A stretch of DNA of 64,000 bases from Paragordius varius. Lineage: Eukaryota > Nematomorpha. The notes under the pieces are model-generated. The model did no database searches. It was not told the origin of the DNA and worked only from the letters and a program-made list of their open reading frames with translations. The stretch is taken from assembly GCA_964247055.1 (NCBI GenBank), contig OZ176053.1, positions 3,906,001 through 3,970,000 on the forward strand, given 5' to 3'. The position numbers and the translations under genes are program-made. Position 1 is the first letter of the stretch, and each line of letters opens with the position of its first letter. Of this stretch, positions 27,286-41,733 are shown one piece after another.

Positions 27286-30200
27286 ATGATCCAAAATCCC
27301 GATATGTTTGACATAGATTTGTCCCATTTAACACCGGAGGAAAGGAATATTATTTTGAATGTTATGCACCGGGCCGCTAATGATTCTGTTGTAGTGAATA
27401 GCCAAAACGACAATAATAAAGAAACTCCGATCACAAAAACTGCGAATTATGTTACTCCAACTATTATACCGTCCTCGGAATTTTCTGCTGGGGCGGATAA
27501 CAAAAATGATAATTTTGAGGAAATCCCAATCTCAAAAGATGAAAATATTACGTATCCAATTTATAATTATCTCCCGTCTAGTCCCAGTAGCTCGGAATCT
27601 TCTATTGGGGTGGATGAGAAAAACGCTATTCAGGATGAAATCCCAATCTCACAAGGTGAAAATATTGCAACTCCAACTCATTCTCTACCTTCAAATTCTA
27701 GTAGTTCGGAATCTATTGTAGAAAATTTAAAATGCCCTACCTCCTCTAAACCTCATGAGACTCCATTTGTACCGGATGTTACCGTTTTACCAAATGCCAG
27801 CATTGAAAAAGAGCACCCACGTTTAAAAACAATTGAATCTCAACATTCTCTAGAGAATGACATTCCTATAACTAATGAGAATGACATAGAGAAAACATAT
27901 TCTATAATTGAAACAAAAACTCAAAATTATAATCATAATTCAATTCTGGATTCAGACTTAGATAATGTTAATAAACCGATTTTAACGGAGTCAAATGCTG
28001 TAAAAATATCCACGCCTCCAAAATGTGTCATTGAAACGCCTGCCATATGCAGAGCTAGGTAAACATTTTAAATACACATGCGATTTTTATACTATAGATA
28101 ATTCACAGGAAAAGCTATAAGAGTTCAACAATAAAATTAAGGATTAAGGGTGATTATAAATATTATTATTTTACAAAAATTTCTTGAAAAAAATTTAAAT
28201 ATTCCCCAAAATGTGTTACTAAATCAGCTGATATATATCAAAGAATTTGTTTGCTTCAAAATTAAATAATAATAATCTATATTTTACTAAACTAGGACCG
28301 ATACGAAATTCCTTAAAAAAGGTATATGGTAAATTTTGAGATGAGGTTTACATGTTACTGTTGTAGTGTAACATTTATAACATATTTTCAGGCCATGGAA
28401 AGAGTCTCATCTTTGTATTCTTACAATAACCCATTATAATAATTAAACATTTATTCTTACAAGAAAATATTAACTGTCATACTTTTAATGTAGACATACT
28501 AAATTCTGTATATACTAAAGGTTAATATATTTATTTTTGTGCAGCAAAGAGTGATAAAATATATAATTTAAGCAAATAGATGCGCTGTCTAATATTTTGC
28601 CACAAACAAATAAGATGGGATGCAACAAAATCGATATCACAAATAACATACATATAACGCAGCATTTGCCTTTTACATATTGGCAAAAAAACAAACTATA
28701 TACTACCGTGGTCAGGTTTATCCTTAGCAGACAGATAAAATAATTCCATGAATTGCTGTCGATATGCATATGGCTCTTTATATTTTATGCTAGCAGAAAT
28801 ATTACAGAGTGTGCACGGGGCTAATAAAAAAGATCCTACATGGTGATATTGGTTAAGGAGTTTTCGAGTCATTCGATAAAGTTATTTCATTATTATGGTA
28901 ATTGCTTATGAAAAATCGCATATGCTAAATAATTGTTTTGATAAAGTTTTTCACGCCAAAATTATTATGCAATTCAAACTAAACTAAGCATAATAAAATC
29001 GATACAAACCTTAATTTTTTATGTGAGCTTTGAAACTATATTGGGCTTTGCTAAAATGGGTACTATTCTTAAATTATTCAAAAAGGAGTTGTACGTAGTA
29101 GCGATTTTAATTTGCTGAAAATTTTAGCAAAATTTTAATGAAGCGCATTTGATATAAACTAGGTGTACGGTTTAAGAACAATTTTAAATATCTAACTTTG
29201 ATTAAATTTGATGCTGATGAATATTTTTATCACTCTACTTTTGATTAAAAAGCCGCATACCTTTATAATATGTAAGGAAAATGTTTAAATATCTCCAAGT
29301 GTTTTTATAAAGTACAATACCAAAAAATATGCTTTTTCCAAAATTAAAATTTTAAAGCAATTTTGATGTCCTAATCTCACCTAATAATATGGTTATCGGG
29401 CAATTTCGAAGGCTCGTACTTAAATCGTTTTGCTTTTTCTATAGTTAGACATATTTTCAATGAAAATAAAGTCTAAAGCTTTCGAAAATAATAATTATCT
29501 AGCATAATGTGGGTATTTTGCGATTTTTTATTTACTGGTTAGATTAATTATCTATTTTAGCTATAAATTATAAGCCAACAATAAAAAAGCACATTTATAC
29601 AGGTTTTAGTATCAATTTAACTATGTATTTACCGATATTTAATCATAACCAATATAGTTGTCCAGGTATGCTATTTTTAGGGATATTCGATTGACATCTA
29701 ATTAAATAAATGAGCAAAAAATATATTAATCAAAGCAGTTTTCACATTTATACAATGTATTTTTGATTTTTGAGAAAACTCGTGAAAATGTTTTTCTGAA
29801 TGTTTTAAATTAAAATAAAAAATATTCGAATGGTTTTGACTTTAACAAGAAATTAACCAGGTGTAGTCAAAATTTTTTACCGGTTTTTCAGTAAAAAACA
29901 TGATTTTAGAAAATTGATTTATTTCATTTAAAATAATGTACATCAGCTTCTACATATTTCGCCCATCTATCCGGTAAGATATGAATGCTAGGCCATATAA
30001 ACTGATTGTTATGCCATTCAACCTCTTCAAAATAAATGTATTACTGCTCGCGAGGGTGAGCTCTAATAATTGGAGGTTAAATTAGTCAGATTGCGCCAGG
30101 TCAGGATAGTTTAGCGGATGTGAAGGTATCTTTTACTGGTTTTGCTTTGCGAGATGGGGCATTGTCATGTAGAATCGCCTTAATATGTCTTCTGGTTAAC

Positions 30201-33200
30201 GATCGTTTTTCAATCGAATGTATGGTTAAAATTAATTATTTGTTAGCGGTGGCGTTGTGTAGTAACAGTTTCACTGGGTTTCAGTTTCAAATTATAAGTT
30301 TCTCTTGTCCAACAAAACAGTGATAATCCCCACAAAATTTAAAGAGCCACAAAAAATTTACTAGTCTCAAGATATACCATATAATACTCATAAAAATTTC
30401 ATAGCTGTTTGACACATTTGGAAATATAAACACTGAAATAAATACATTAAATTGACTAAATAATTCAGGGCTATAAAAAAGTACGTTTAGGGCCGCGATT
30501 TGAGTACCACTGCAACAGACACAGAGTACGGTATTCTCGCCAAAGCGATTAGGTATTAATGTTGATGAACCGACTTAGCAAGGTAAAAGCCACAATTTTT
30601 CAGTTTGGATATACAAAATAAACGTTTTTCATCACCCGTTCCCATTCGATGCAAAAATGATTTGTTTTCGTAGGTTAAAGCAGGGTTTTACAAGCCACTC
30701 TGCGATTTTTGATGTGACGCTAATTAAAATCCTGTATCAACTCATTTACTCAGTTTATTGTTTTTTTTTCATTAATTCTATTGATCGTTTTTTTTGCCAT
30801 ATATGAAGTGTTGCCAATTATTGTTAATTTTGAGTTGGGTAATCCAATTACTCTTGTAATTTAGTGTCCTCGCAGTTGTGTGGTCTGCCAGGGCACTTAC
30901 ACTCGTTCACATGAAATCACATATTTAATAATTGAAACGATGTTTCCCATGTCGACAGAATGCATGTTTAACATATGTTTTTGCCAGCAAACCATAATTA
31001 CAGCATTTTTCTTCGATGGCTGTGTTTGCCGCTTTTTTCCAGCACAAAATTCGACATGATTACGGAATCATAAAATAAGACACTCGTTTTTGGCACACTC
31101 AACTTCTGTTTGTTGTCTTTAGTTTCAGATGAACAAAAGGGAATCTGTATCTAATTAATCGCCTGCGTACTTTTCGCCTCGTCTCTTAGTGAAACCGGTA
31201 ATAACTTATTACACCTGTAATACATTTTGTAAGAAATAGACTTAATTAACTGTTAAAAAAATAGTAGAGATTTTTTTGACAACTGATTGCTGGATGTGAA
31301 AAGTCTTTTTCCCTATGATGCAGGTTGTTGCGCATAGAGAATAAGATTGTTTTTTGCGGCTCGATTAACTAATATATAGAAATACTTTCGTTATTTTCAT
31401 ATAAAATTATTCCCTAATTAACAAATCAATAAAACCATTTAGGAGAGACTCTTTTCCTTTTCTTAATTCTAGAAATTTTGTAAAATGACCAATAAAAAAT
31501 TGGTCACAATCTGTATTGGTCATTTTTTTAAATTTTTGAAGTTTCTATATCATCCCAACATTAACTAGATTTATGACAAATTAACCGAAAATGGTGGCTA
31601 ATGTTTTAGCAAACAAAATATGCATTCTATGCTAACAGGCTAATAATTTTTCGGTGCCATATATTTGGGTTGGAAATTTCACCCATATGCGATTGCTGGA
31701 TACTCATTTTTCAAATTATTTTATTTTTATCAAACCCATATTTTTAAACAACCAATCCAAATTATATTTATATTTAGCGACAATGAAAACGAAACTCATA
31801 CAACTATTCAAAGCATATTAAGTGAGCCTTCTTCCAATTTATTAATCACAACTCCCAATCCTTCAAAAATAAAAGAAAGGAGCTATGTATATTTATGTTA
31901 ACACATATTTTAATTAAATTTTAATCTATAATCCTATATAATCTAAAAAGCTGTTTAAAAAGAAATCATATATATTTTGTATTTATTCAATTAATTGATA
32001 AAGTACATTTATTGGCATTTTTTATATAAAAGGGCGCCACTTAAAAAAGAATAATTATAAAGTATTTTTTATCCTGAAATATATCATAAACAAACAGATG
32101 ATATCACTAGACAACAAATTTTAACTTTTTTTAACTGCCATTCTTGCAATTTTAAAATTTATTCCATTAAAGTACATAATTAGTATATCTGAAAAGAAAA
32201 TTGATCTTACATGGAAGAATTTTTTTATATTAGAGTTTATCGATAATTTTTGGCCCCGATTTAACATTAAACTCGAAATTTCGAAAATTTAAAGTTTTAG
32301 ATATGAAGCCATGTATTTTATATCATTCGAAAGAGCGCAAAAAACTGCATCTTTTAAATGGTAGTAAGTCATTTAAATCCATCGGATGTAAAAGTTATTT
32401 GGGTTTAAATGGTCAAAATTTTCAATCCTTTAATAAGTCAAGAATTTTCGCAGACAAACTAATTTGTAAATCATATAAATTATTTTAATATAATTATTAG
32501 GGTTATATAAGTATTTAATTTAAAGAAATGTTTGAAAAAGCTTTTGGTTTGCTTTTTTAATAAAAATTATTATTGTCATAAATATTTTACCTAGTGGATA
32601 CTAAAATGCATAGTTATAACTGTAAATTTATTACATAATGGCTATAAAAGATCAAAAATACCTTAAACTTTGTTTTTATCTTTAAATTTTTGAAATTATC
32701 AGCCTTGTAAAGAAAATAAATTAATATTGATGAGATGGGACTTTTTAAAAAACAAAAAACTTAAAAATGGCTGTTTTGAGTGACATAAAAGCAATAAAAA
32801 ATGTTTTAATCAAAAAAAAACTTTCTTGTTTATCTTTTTTGGACATTCATCTCCATCTAAACAAAGTTTGAGCTATTTTCATCCATTAGTTTTAAAAATA
32901 TAATAATTAAAAAAAATGCTCTCGCTTCGCGCGTTTGTCGCTCTTTGTGTCCAATATTAACTGTCGATGTAATTATACATTTTATAGAGTTTTTAATACT
33001 CTTTCAAATGATATATTACAAACGGGCATTACTTGTATATTTTCAAAAAAAAACATTTTTTAGTAAAATTTTGATAAAGAGGGCGCATAATCAAAAAAAT
33101 CAAATTATACAAAATTCTTCCAACGAGTTATAATTTTTATTTCAGATTTACTGTTAAAATGATATTAAATATCAAAAAATGCAAAAAACTCGAGTGGCAG

Positions 33201-36200
33201 AAAAATTTGTTGTCTAGTGTATTTAAACAAATTTAAAAATGTTAAAGGTAAAATATTTTATAGGTTACAAATGTTGTGGTGGCCGATCCCCATGTAAAGA
33301 TAATAGCGGAAACGACACCAAATGTTTCCTTATCATTAATTATACCGACTCTAGCTCAATCAATTGGCTCCCTCAAAAGCAATACCATTGAAATAATTCA
33401 ATCTTCTGAACAATCAGTCGATCCTTATTTATCGTCGCCCACAAACTTTTATTCTCCGGCAAATGAAGAAATTACGGATCTTAAAGAAATCATTATGGAC
33501 CGTCTATGCAAGGGAAAACTTTTGGTTAATTTTTAAACAATTTAATATTTTAAAAAATCTTGTAAAATAAACATCAGTCCCTTTTTAACGACTTAATAAC
33601 AAATCTATTAATAATTTTTAGGCAAAAGCTTCGTGTTCTCAAACCCCTATAGGAAATGAAAATGTTTTGTGTAATCAGGATCAGCCTAAAGTTCCAAAAA
33701 ATTTGATCTCTGAATTGAATGATTTAATATCTATTTTATCCTTGACTGTTTTAAATGAATCTACGGATTCTCTGACAAGTGCTCAAAAAGCTAAAATATT
33801 TCTTCCAAATACGCTTAAATGGATATGTGATCTAACCACTAATGATAAACACCTAAATAATCATAGTTACATGAATAAGTTGCCACGAGATGGATATCAT
33901 TATAATTTTTCATCCATGTATCTGTTAAATCCTGGGATAGTTGCCTTACAAAATGACTTGAAACTTTACATTAGAAAGGGTAGAGAATCTGGTATATCGG
34001 ATTCTAAAGTCACTACCACCACCATTCCTTTGTATTATGGAAATAAAATTAAAGCCGAAACTACTCAAATAAGTGATCAAGAAGAACCCAATTACAATCT
34101 TTCTAAGGAAAATATATTGGAACATGGTTATGAAAATAACCTTGTTGGAAATATAATACCTCCAACACTTATGCAACGGATTGATGCAAAAATCAAAGAA
34201 AAATTAAGCCTTTCAAACCAAATGATTCAACAACTCGTAAATTCCGTCCATAATGCCGTGTATTTACCCACAAATTGTTGCATCCCAATACATGATAAAA
34301 TTAAGGATCACTTTGAAAGGGAAACTATAATGGCTGATGGCGAAAATAACTTTAATAGCGACAACTATAATTATGCAAGTAACTATATGATACCAGTCCA
34401 AAAATTAAATCTTTACAATGTACCCGAGGATGAAATGTAAGATTTTTACAATTTTTGATATTTTTTCAGTTTGAGTTAAATTAAATCTGTATTAGAAAAG
34501 AATTACAAAATATACGATATCTAAAAACAAAATATTTATAGATATTACATTGAGGATTCTGGCTATGCACCCCACATAATTAATGCCGACGAAGTGATTG
34601 AAGTACCAAAGTTTAAAATTATAGTATTAATCTAAAATAAATATGATATATATCTTCTATCTTCACATATTATTATCACATTCAGAGTCAATCATTATTG
34701 TTTAATAATAAAATTAATATAAATGAAACGCTGGCTTCTATTCCAAACACCACTTATTACGGTAAAACTATATATGTTAATTGATTTCCTTCCAAAAAGT
34801 CATTTATTTTTTAATATAAAAGCTTTTTTATATAATTGAAATAATAAGGTTTATAACAACAATATACTTAATATTTTACTTTAATTACTTACGCATTAAG
34901 ATGAAAGAAAATTCGGTATTGAATTCAAATTTGTGCAAAATGTAATAACCAACAGCATTGATATATTTGTCAAAAACATTTTTGTCCTTCACAATGCAAA
35001 TGAATTGCCCGACATTCAAATTGGTATTATTTTTCGCAATAATTAACATTTTGTGGGTTATTAATTACATTTCTCAAATTTATATTAAAAAGATATTTTT
35101 CTAAATTAAACAGAGAAATATTAATTAATGATGATAGATAAATATTGATTGGCAAGAGTATGTTATTTATATTTTATCTAATCCAAGTTTATAAATATTG
35201 ACTGGACACAAACATCATTTATACTCGATCTATTTGCAATTTCGGACATAAAATACAATTGAAACACAATTAATAAGTTGGTTTTCAAAGATTTTGTCCC
35301 GAGCGCGTATCAAAGTCGTAGCTGGAGGGGGAAAGGGGTGACACACCGAACGGCATAGTTAAAGGGGCGCCGGATTTTGAAAAATTTTAATTTTATTTAA
35401 AAAAAATAGGTGTTTAAAAGCTATTATTTTTAAATAATTAGTAAAAAAATCATCCATTTATGAGTGGTCATGATTACGGTTTGAATTTAATTATTTTTTA
35501 AAATGCAAGGGGTCTCATGGAGGGGGAGGGGGCGCCATAACGGATTTATACACCGGGCGTCTGAAAAGCAAGCTACGTTACGCGTATTGTACAAGTTATA
35601 TAAAAATAGCCATCAGTATTTATATATATTAGCTGCGCATCATAGCATTTTTGAAATACATGGGTATATTCCTATCAAAGATGCAACACAAAACGACAGT
35701 AAATGATTTTTATCACAACATGAACTATATAAACCGGTGGTTTCTAAACCGCGGACCTAAACGTGCCTTTTTATGGCCCATAATTAATAATTAAACTTTT
35801 TGATTCACTTATTTCGACTATAAATATCTGCCATCTTGTCAAACATCTTTATCAGTTTTATATGGTTCGCGCCCCTAGAGACAAAATAAATATTTTTTGC
35901 GGCTCTTCAAATTTTTTTGTTAAGTATCACTGATATAAACGGCAAGTAAAAATTTAAAATATATATAAAAAACTTTATCCGTCAACATTCTCCCTTTCAA
36001 ATTAATTTCTATTGTACTTTTAAAGTTCTGCATTTCCTTTCTTAATGATGAGAAATGCCTTAAACTGTCCTGGTAAATTTATGTCATATTTTGAAAACCA
36101 ATGAGATTTTAAATGGTGTTCTTGATAGTTTAAGTAAATACCAAGAAATTTTCAAAGAGATAAAATGTTTTAGTAAAACGCGCTAAAGTCGTTATTTGGC

Positions 36201-39200
36201 TTTTGGTGTTTGCTTATAATTTGTCCATGATCCCCGTTATTTTGTACAGCTTTCAAATTAATATTAATGTAAAACTTTATTCATATGCACTGTATAACAA
36301 AGGTATCATTCTAAATTCTTATATTGTTTTAAGATTTTATCTATTCACTATTATATCAATTTACACAATGCCATTATCGCTATTAATCATTTCTTTTTAC
36401 ACTTTCAAGATGTACTGTGTAATGATTAACAGAGAAAAGCAAATTAAATAATTGGTAGCATTTTTGCTGAACATTTTTTAGTAGAGCAGCAACACACTTT
36501 ATCGATCGCTAATTAACTTACACTGTTAATAAAGTGTAAATAGGAATGGAGAGGTAAGTCTATTCACACTCTTTGTCCGTTAATGCTTTTATTTTCGCAC
36601 GCCTAATGTCAAGACCTGATAAACTCCAATATATATTGGTTTTTGTTCAGAATTTATGGACTTGTATGACTCTTATATTTATTGATTTTGTTTTAGTCTA
36701 TACATTTTACTTTCTTTCATATTAATTAACAAGTGGTAAGTCCATACTTTAATTACATGCCAAATTTATGATTTATTTACTGATAGATACTTTTTTCATT
36801 AATTATTCATCATTTTTTTTAAATTCTAGATAAAAATCTTTTATTTTGGAATTATTAATTTGATTCCCATAAGTTAATATTATTTCTGATATTTGGAACA
36901 TTGTTTGTGGAAGTCCGATAAAATTCTCTCATATTTTGTCAAGTTTTACTTTATTAAATTATATAATTTATGTTCTTCCTCAAAATTACAAAATATTATA
37001 CTTTTAAAAATTATTTTTTTTAATTTTTCCCTATATTATTTGAATATCATTTTTTTACATAAAAGGTGATAAATTATTGTTTTGGGACGGAGTCTCTATG
37101 AAAGGAATGCAAAGTATATCCAATATAAAAAATGTCCTCTTTAATCATTCCATGCCAAAGGAAGTTACAGTTTACTTGGAAAGAAAGTTTTCAACTATTC
37201 ATATATATTTTTTAAATCATCATAAAATTGATTTTTATATTTTTTATACTTAATAATTTATTTATGTATGAATCAAAATAGGATACCAAAAACACATAGT
37301 TGTATACAACTTAACGATGAGCCAAATAAACATACTACTTTTAATGATAATTATAATTATGATGATAATAAAAAAATCAAAAGAAGGATAAAAGAAACGA
37401 CGAGAAGGAAAAATACCGCAAATTTGACAAACACAACAAATTTGAACTTAATCGTTAATCATACACCAATCGGTAGGTATAAAACAGATATTATTACATA
37501 TATATTACCTAATTTGCAAATATAAGCATGAGCAACGCTAAAATGATCTTATTTTTTGCCTCAAACAAAATATAATATTATGTATATATGTAATTTTGGT
37601 TTATTTCCATCATCGATTATATAACAAGGTGTTGACAAATTGCACATGCCTTTCATTGATGAAGAAAACTCTGACAAACCCATTTTTACGGAATACATGA
37701 ATATCCCGCCAGATATTTTGAAGAATCCCCATATTTTCGTAATTAATTTATTGTTGCGAAATTTATAATTCAAAATAAAAATTTGGCTATGAGTTTAATA
37801 TATTTCATTGTAACTTCGTTTATTAACTTACGTTAAATTACGATTAATTGATCATTTATGGTGCTTTAGCCACCAAACCAATTTAGTTATCATATATATT
37901 TTTTTATTTTTCGAAAGAGATTATATCTCGTTTATTTTATTAAAGTTATTTTCTCTAGAGATTAATTATTAAATTACATAATTGCTAGATTGTTAACTGA
38001 GTCGCAAATTAATGGCCAGTTAATCCCATATCTGGTCAAGATAAAATTCAATATATATAAACAGAAGCCGCTTTAAATATATTATTTTTTGGATGAACAC
38101 AATCAAAATTTTATAATGTATGTTTTATTAAACATCTTTATGGCCATTTCAGTTTTTTGTCTCGATGGTTTGAGATATTAAACTACTCCAAAAGGTCTAA
38201 AGTGTTAAATACGTAGTTATATCTATATTTTATTTAAACAGGATAGATATAAAGATACGCCTCAAGCGATTTTGCAGGTAATTAAATATTTATATTTTGC
38301 AATAGATTCGATTATATCATAATCCTTTAGCTAACATACTTAGTATAACTATTTGCAAGGCCACATTTTGCTGTGATTTACATATCAAAGATAATCCATT
38401 TGTAGTTATGCGTCTCCTACCCTTGGAATCGTAAGAAAAAATTCTACTTCTAATCTTACAATTATTTTCTCCTAATCGGTTTTTTGTAAATCATATTAAT
38501 TAAACAAATCAGCTTATGTTAACTTTTCGAATAAAGTACCAAATTTTTAGATAAACCCTAATGTTTGCGCTTTTGACCTATTACTTAGTTTGTGGATATT
38601 TTTGCGGTATTGTAAGGAGTAAATAACAATATAAAATAAAAATTTAACTTTTATGAAACATCATAACTTTGATATATACCATTCATACCTCGAACTCTCT
38701 CTAAAACTATTCAAATTCCCTCTTAAACAACAATTTAAATTCACCTGCTAACAATCGAATTTCAACCCTAAAAATAAATGTTGTTTTCGCCAAATATTAT
38801 AACTCATCATTAATATGGAATATTTCTTTATGGCATAATTTATTTTTTCAGTATTATGTTAATAATAAACGATACTTCATTTTATGGAAATGTGAAACAA
38901 TGGGTAAATTTTTATATTTAAAAACACCTAATTTATTTTAGGGTGAATTTGATTCAAGGGTGAATTTGATTTGTTCAAGGGTGAACTCGAATGTTTAAAG
39001 GTGAATAATAGTTGTAATAACATTTTAATATTTTTGTAAAAACGCGTCAAGATACTGGAAATAAGCCAGTACTTATTTCAAAAAAGAGGGTGACCATATA
39101 TATATGTTGTTACTTCTATATGCAAATTCTTGAATTATATATTTTATATTTAGACCATCACATATTAAACGAACTGACGCTTTGGATTCTATTAAGAATC

Positions 39201-39840
39201 ATGAATTTGATTGGTTCCAAACTTTCACATTTAAAAACGTAACAGTGCAACATTTAAAAAATCAATTCTTGGATTGTTCTCTGTGGATCTCTAGCACATC
39301 AGATACAAATGAAGTCCGTGCTATCCTTATAGGCATAACCCAAATTCAATTTAATGGTAAACCTATATATATATATATTATATATATATATATTATGGGC
39401 CGTTAAAATTAAACAATGTTTTAATTTCGAATTTTCATTAGTAAATGTGACATGATTTTCATTAAACACCTTAAAATAAACAATATTATATCAAAATCAT
39501 TTATATACATTCTGTAAAAATAAAAGATTGTAATTAAACACAAAACATATCAACGTGGTGTAAATTAGCCGTTTCTGTTTATCATTACTGTAAGTTTAGG
39601 CAAAAATGTGCCTTTTTTAATAGCAAATTACACAACGCAATCTTCCTATAAATTATCAAAATAATAAATGTTTAATTTAGTTGACATTTATCTCAGACAA
39701 AATAAATAAATAAAAATAATTTTATTTTAGATTCCAAGATTCTCGATAACCGACATTATTCTTTTGAACTATTTTACCCAAACCTGTGCCTAGCAAAATC
39801 TCTGTTAGATACAAAAGGGAATCCTATGGCTAATACATAA
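27286..39840 (+). CDS. RIM-like active-zone protein (Rab-binding helix, PDZ, C2)
   Basis: RIM proteins bind Rab3-family GTPases and organise vesicle docking at release sites. Fourteen exons: 27286-28058, 31778-31886, 33264-33524, 33622-34436, 34542-34623, 34686-34761, 34901-35023, 37066-37186, 37282-37472, 37629-37738, 38242-38277, 38306-38430, 39154-39356, 39731-39840. They join in phase to 1044 residues. The N-terminal DLSHLTPEERNIILNVMHRA (11-30) is the RIM/rabphilin Rab-binding helix. About 660 low-complexity Ser/Thr/Asn-rich residues follow. A PDZ domain is at about 706-790 (GDKLLFWDGVSMKG). One C2 domain is at about 895-1030 (LQIRLYHNPLANILSITICK, DNPFVVMRLLP). I see no FYVE zinc finger and no second C2. 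The C2 lacks the usual calcium-binding Asp cluster, as in RIM C2A. The ORF starts at the first ATG. Other Rab effectors with the same helix are the alternative. Confidence 0.8.
28820..29300. repeat. Fold-back family, diverged copy in RIM-like intron 1
   Basis: Shares ordered words with the element at 12.84-14.03 kb: CTACATGGTGATATTGG, then TTTTATGTGAGCTTTGAAAC, GCTAAAATGGGTACTATTC and AATGAAGCGCATTTGATA. It is more diverged than copies 1 and 2, and the right arm is unclear. Confidence 0.4.
29856..31220 (-). mobile_element. Mariner/Tc1-like DNA transposon relic
   Basis: Terminal inverted repeats match: CAGGTGTAGTCA...TTACCGGTTT at the left, and its inverse CAGGTGTAATAA...TTACCGGTTT at the right. 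TA flanks both ends. The minus strand encodes fragments of a mariner-type transposase in the expected order: FLHRMGTGDEK (about 30660-30626), ILHDNAPSRKAKP (about 30170), YPDLAQSD (about 30090) and a C-terminal LPDRWAKYVEADVHYF (about 29960). The three Asp of the catalytic triad are visible, but the frame is interrupted by several stops and shifts, so it is dead. It sits in intron 1 of the RIM-like gene and carries a hAT MITE (30318-30512) inserted in its middle. Confidence 0.85.
30318..30512 (-). mobile_element. hAT-type MITE, copy 1 (nested in the mariner relic)
   Basis: 195-bp element starting CAGTGATA and ending TACCACTG (inverted terminal repeat CAGTG[A/G]TA). Flanking 8-mers are CAACAAAA and CAACAGAC, a worn 8-bp target duplication (6/8). 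The interior matches the copies at 35735 and 47982 (GGGCCGCGATTTGAGTACCA end). No coding capacity. Confidence 0.8.
32105..33219. mobile_element. 1.1-kb inverted-repeat DNA element
   Basis: Starts CACTAGACAACAAATTTT and ends with its inverse AAAATTTGTTGTCTAGTG; TAT flanks both sides. Similarity extends inward in inverted orientation for several hundred bases (GGAAGAATTTTTTTATAT near 32210 versus the inverse near 33105-33125, and TATCATTCGAAAGAG near 32320 versus the inverse near 33000). No transposase was seen. It is a separate family from the 12.8-kb fold-back. It occupies most of RIM-like intron 2 (31887-33263). Confidence 0.65.
35024..37065 (+). other. Long intron 7 of the RIM-like gene
   Basis: 2.0-kb intron splitting the PDZ coding sequence (ATTG|GTATTA ... 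AAAAG|GTGATAA). It holds a GC-richer patch around 35290-35560 (for example GGGGCGCCGGATTTTG) and the hAT MITE at 35735. A hydrophobic 82-codon frame at 36203-36451 lies here too, but it has no supporting features. Confidence 0.6.
35735..35932 (+). mobile_element. hAT-type MITE, copy 2
   Basis: 198-bp element beginning CGGTGGTTTCTAAACCGCGG and ending TAAGTATCACTG. It is flanked by a perfect 8-bp target duplication, ATATAAAC (35727-35734 and 35933-35940). Same family as the copies at 30318 and 47982. The 8-bp duplication and CAGTG-type ends are hallmarks of the hAT superfamily. Non-autonomous. The perfect duplication suggests this is the youngest of the three copies. Confidence 0.9.
38675..39010. 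mobile_element. Palindromic MITE (AAATTCACCCT family), copy A
   Basis: A diverged copy in RIM-like intron 12. The left end carries ATTCAAATTCCCTCT/AAATTCACCTG repeats; the right end carries the inverse GGGTGAATTTGATT repeats. The centre has the family core TTTATGGCATAATTTATTTT. Other copies are at 43827, 53201, 56476 and 57201. Confidence 0.7.
39362..39396. repeat. AT-rich microsatellite
   Basis: Interrupted (TA)n run directly after the donor of RIM-like exon 13. Confidence 0.8.
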
Positions 39841-39942
39841 TACTCAAATATATAGATATATAAATATAATATATATAAAATTTTATTAAATATATAAATT
39901 TTACTATACAATATAAAATAATATAATTTAGAATGTTTTTGG

Positions 39943-41733
<1,791 letters not shown>

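Noticed and set aside
30120-30323. Plus-strand 67-codon frame
   Set aside because: It is the antisense of the mariner transposase relic, whose conserved motifs read on the minus strand.
31470-31535. Short inverted repeat (TTTGTAAAATGACCAAT...ATTGGTCATTTTTTT)
   Set aside because: A small local hairpin in an intron with no second copy seen; not enough to call an element.
35503-35706. 67-codon frame in a GC-richer patch
   Set aside because: No family resemblance. It sits beside a hAT MITE in an intron and is probably repeat-derived.
36203-36451. Hydrophobic 82-codon frame resembling a membrane protein fragment
   Set aside because: It lies inside an intron of the RIM-like gene and is AT-rich (Ile/Leu/Tyr/Phe-rich by composition). 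No conserved motif and no matching exons.
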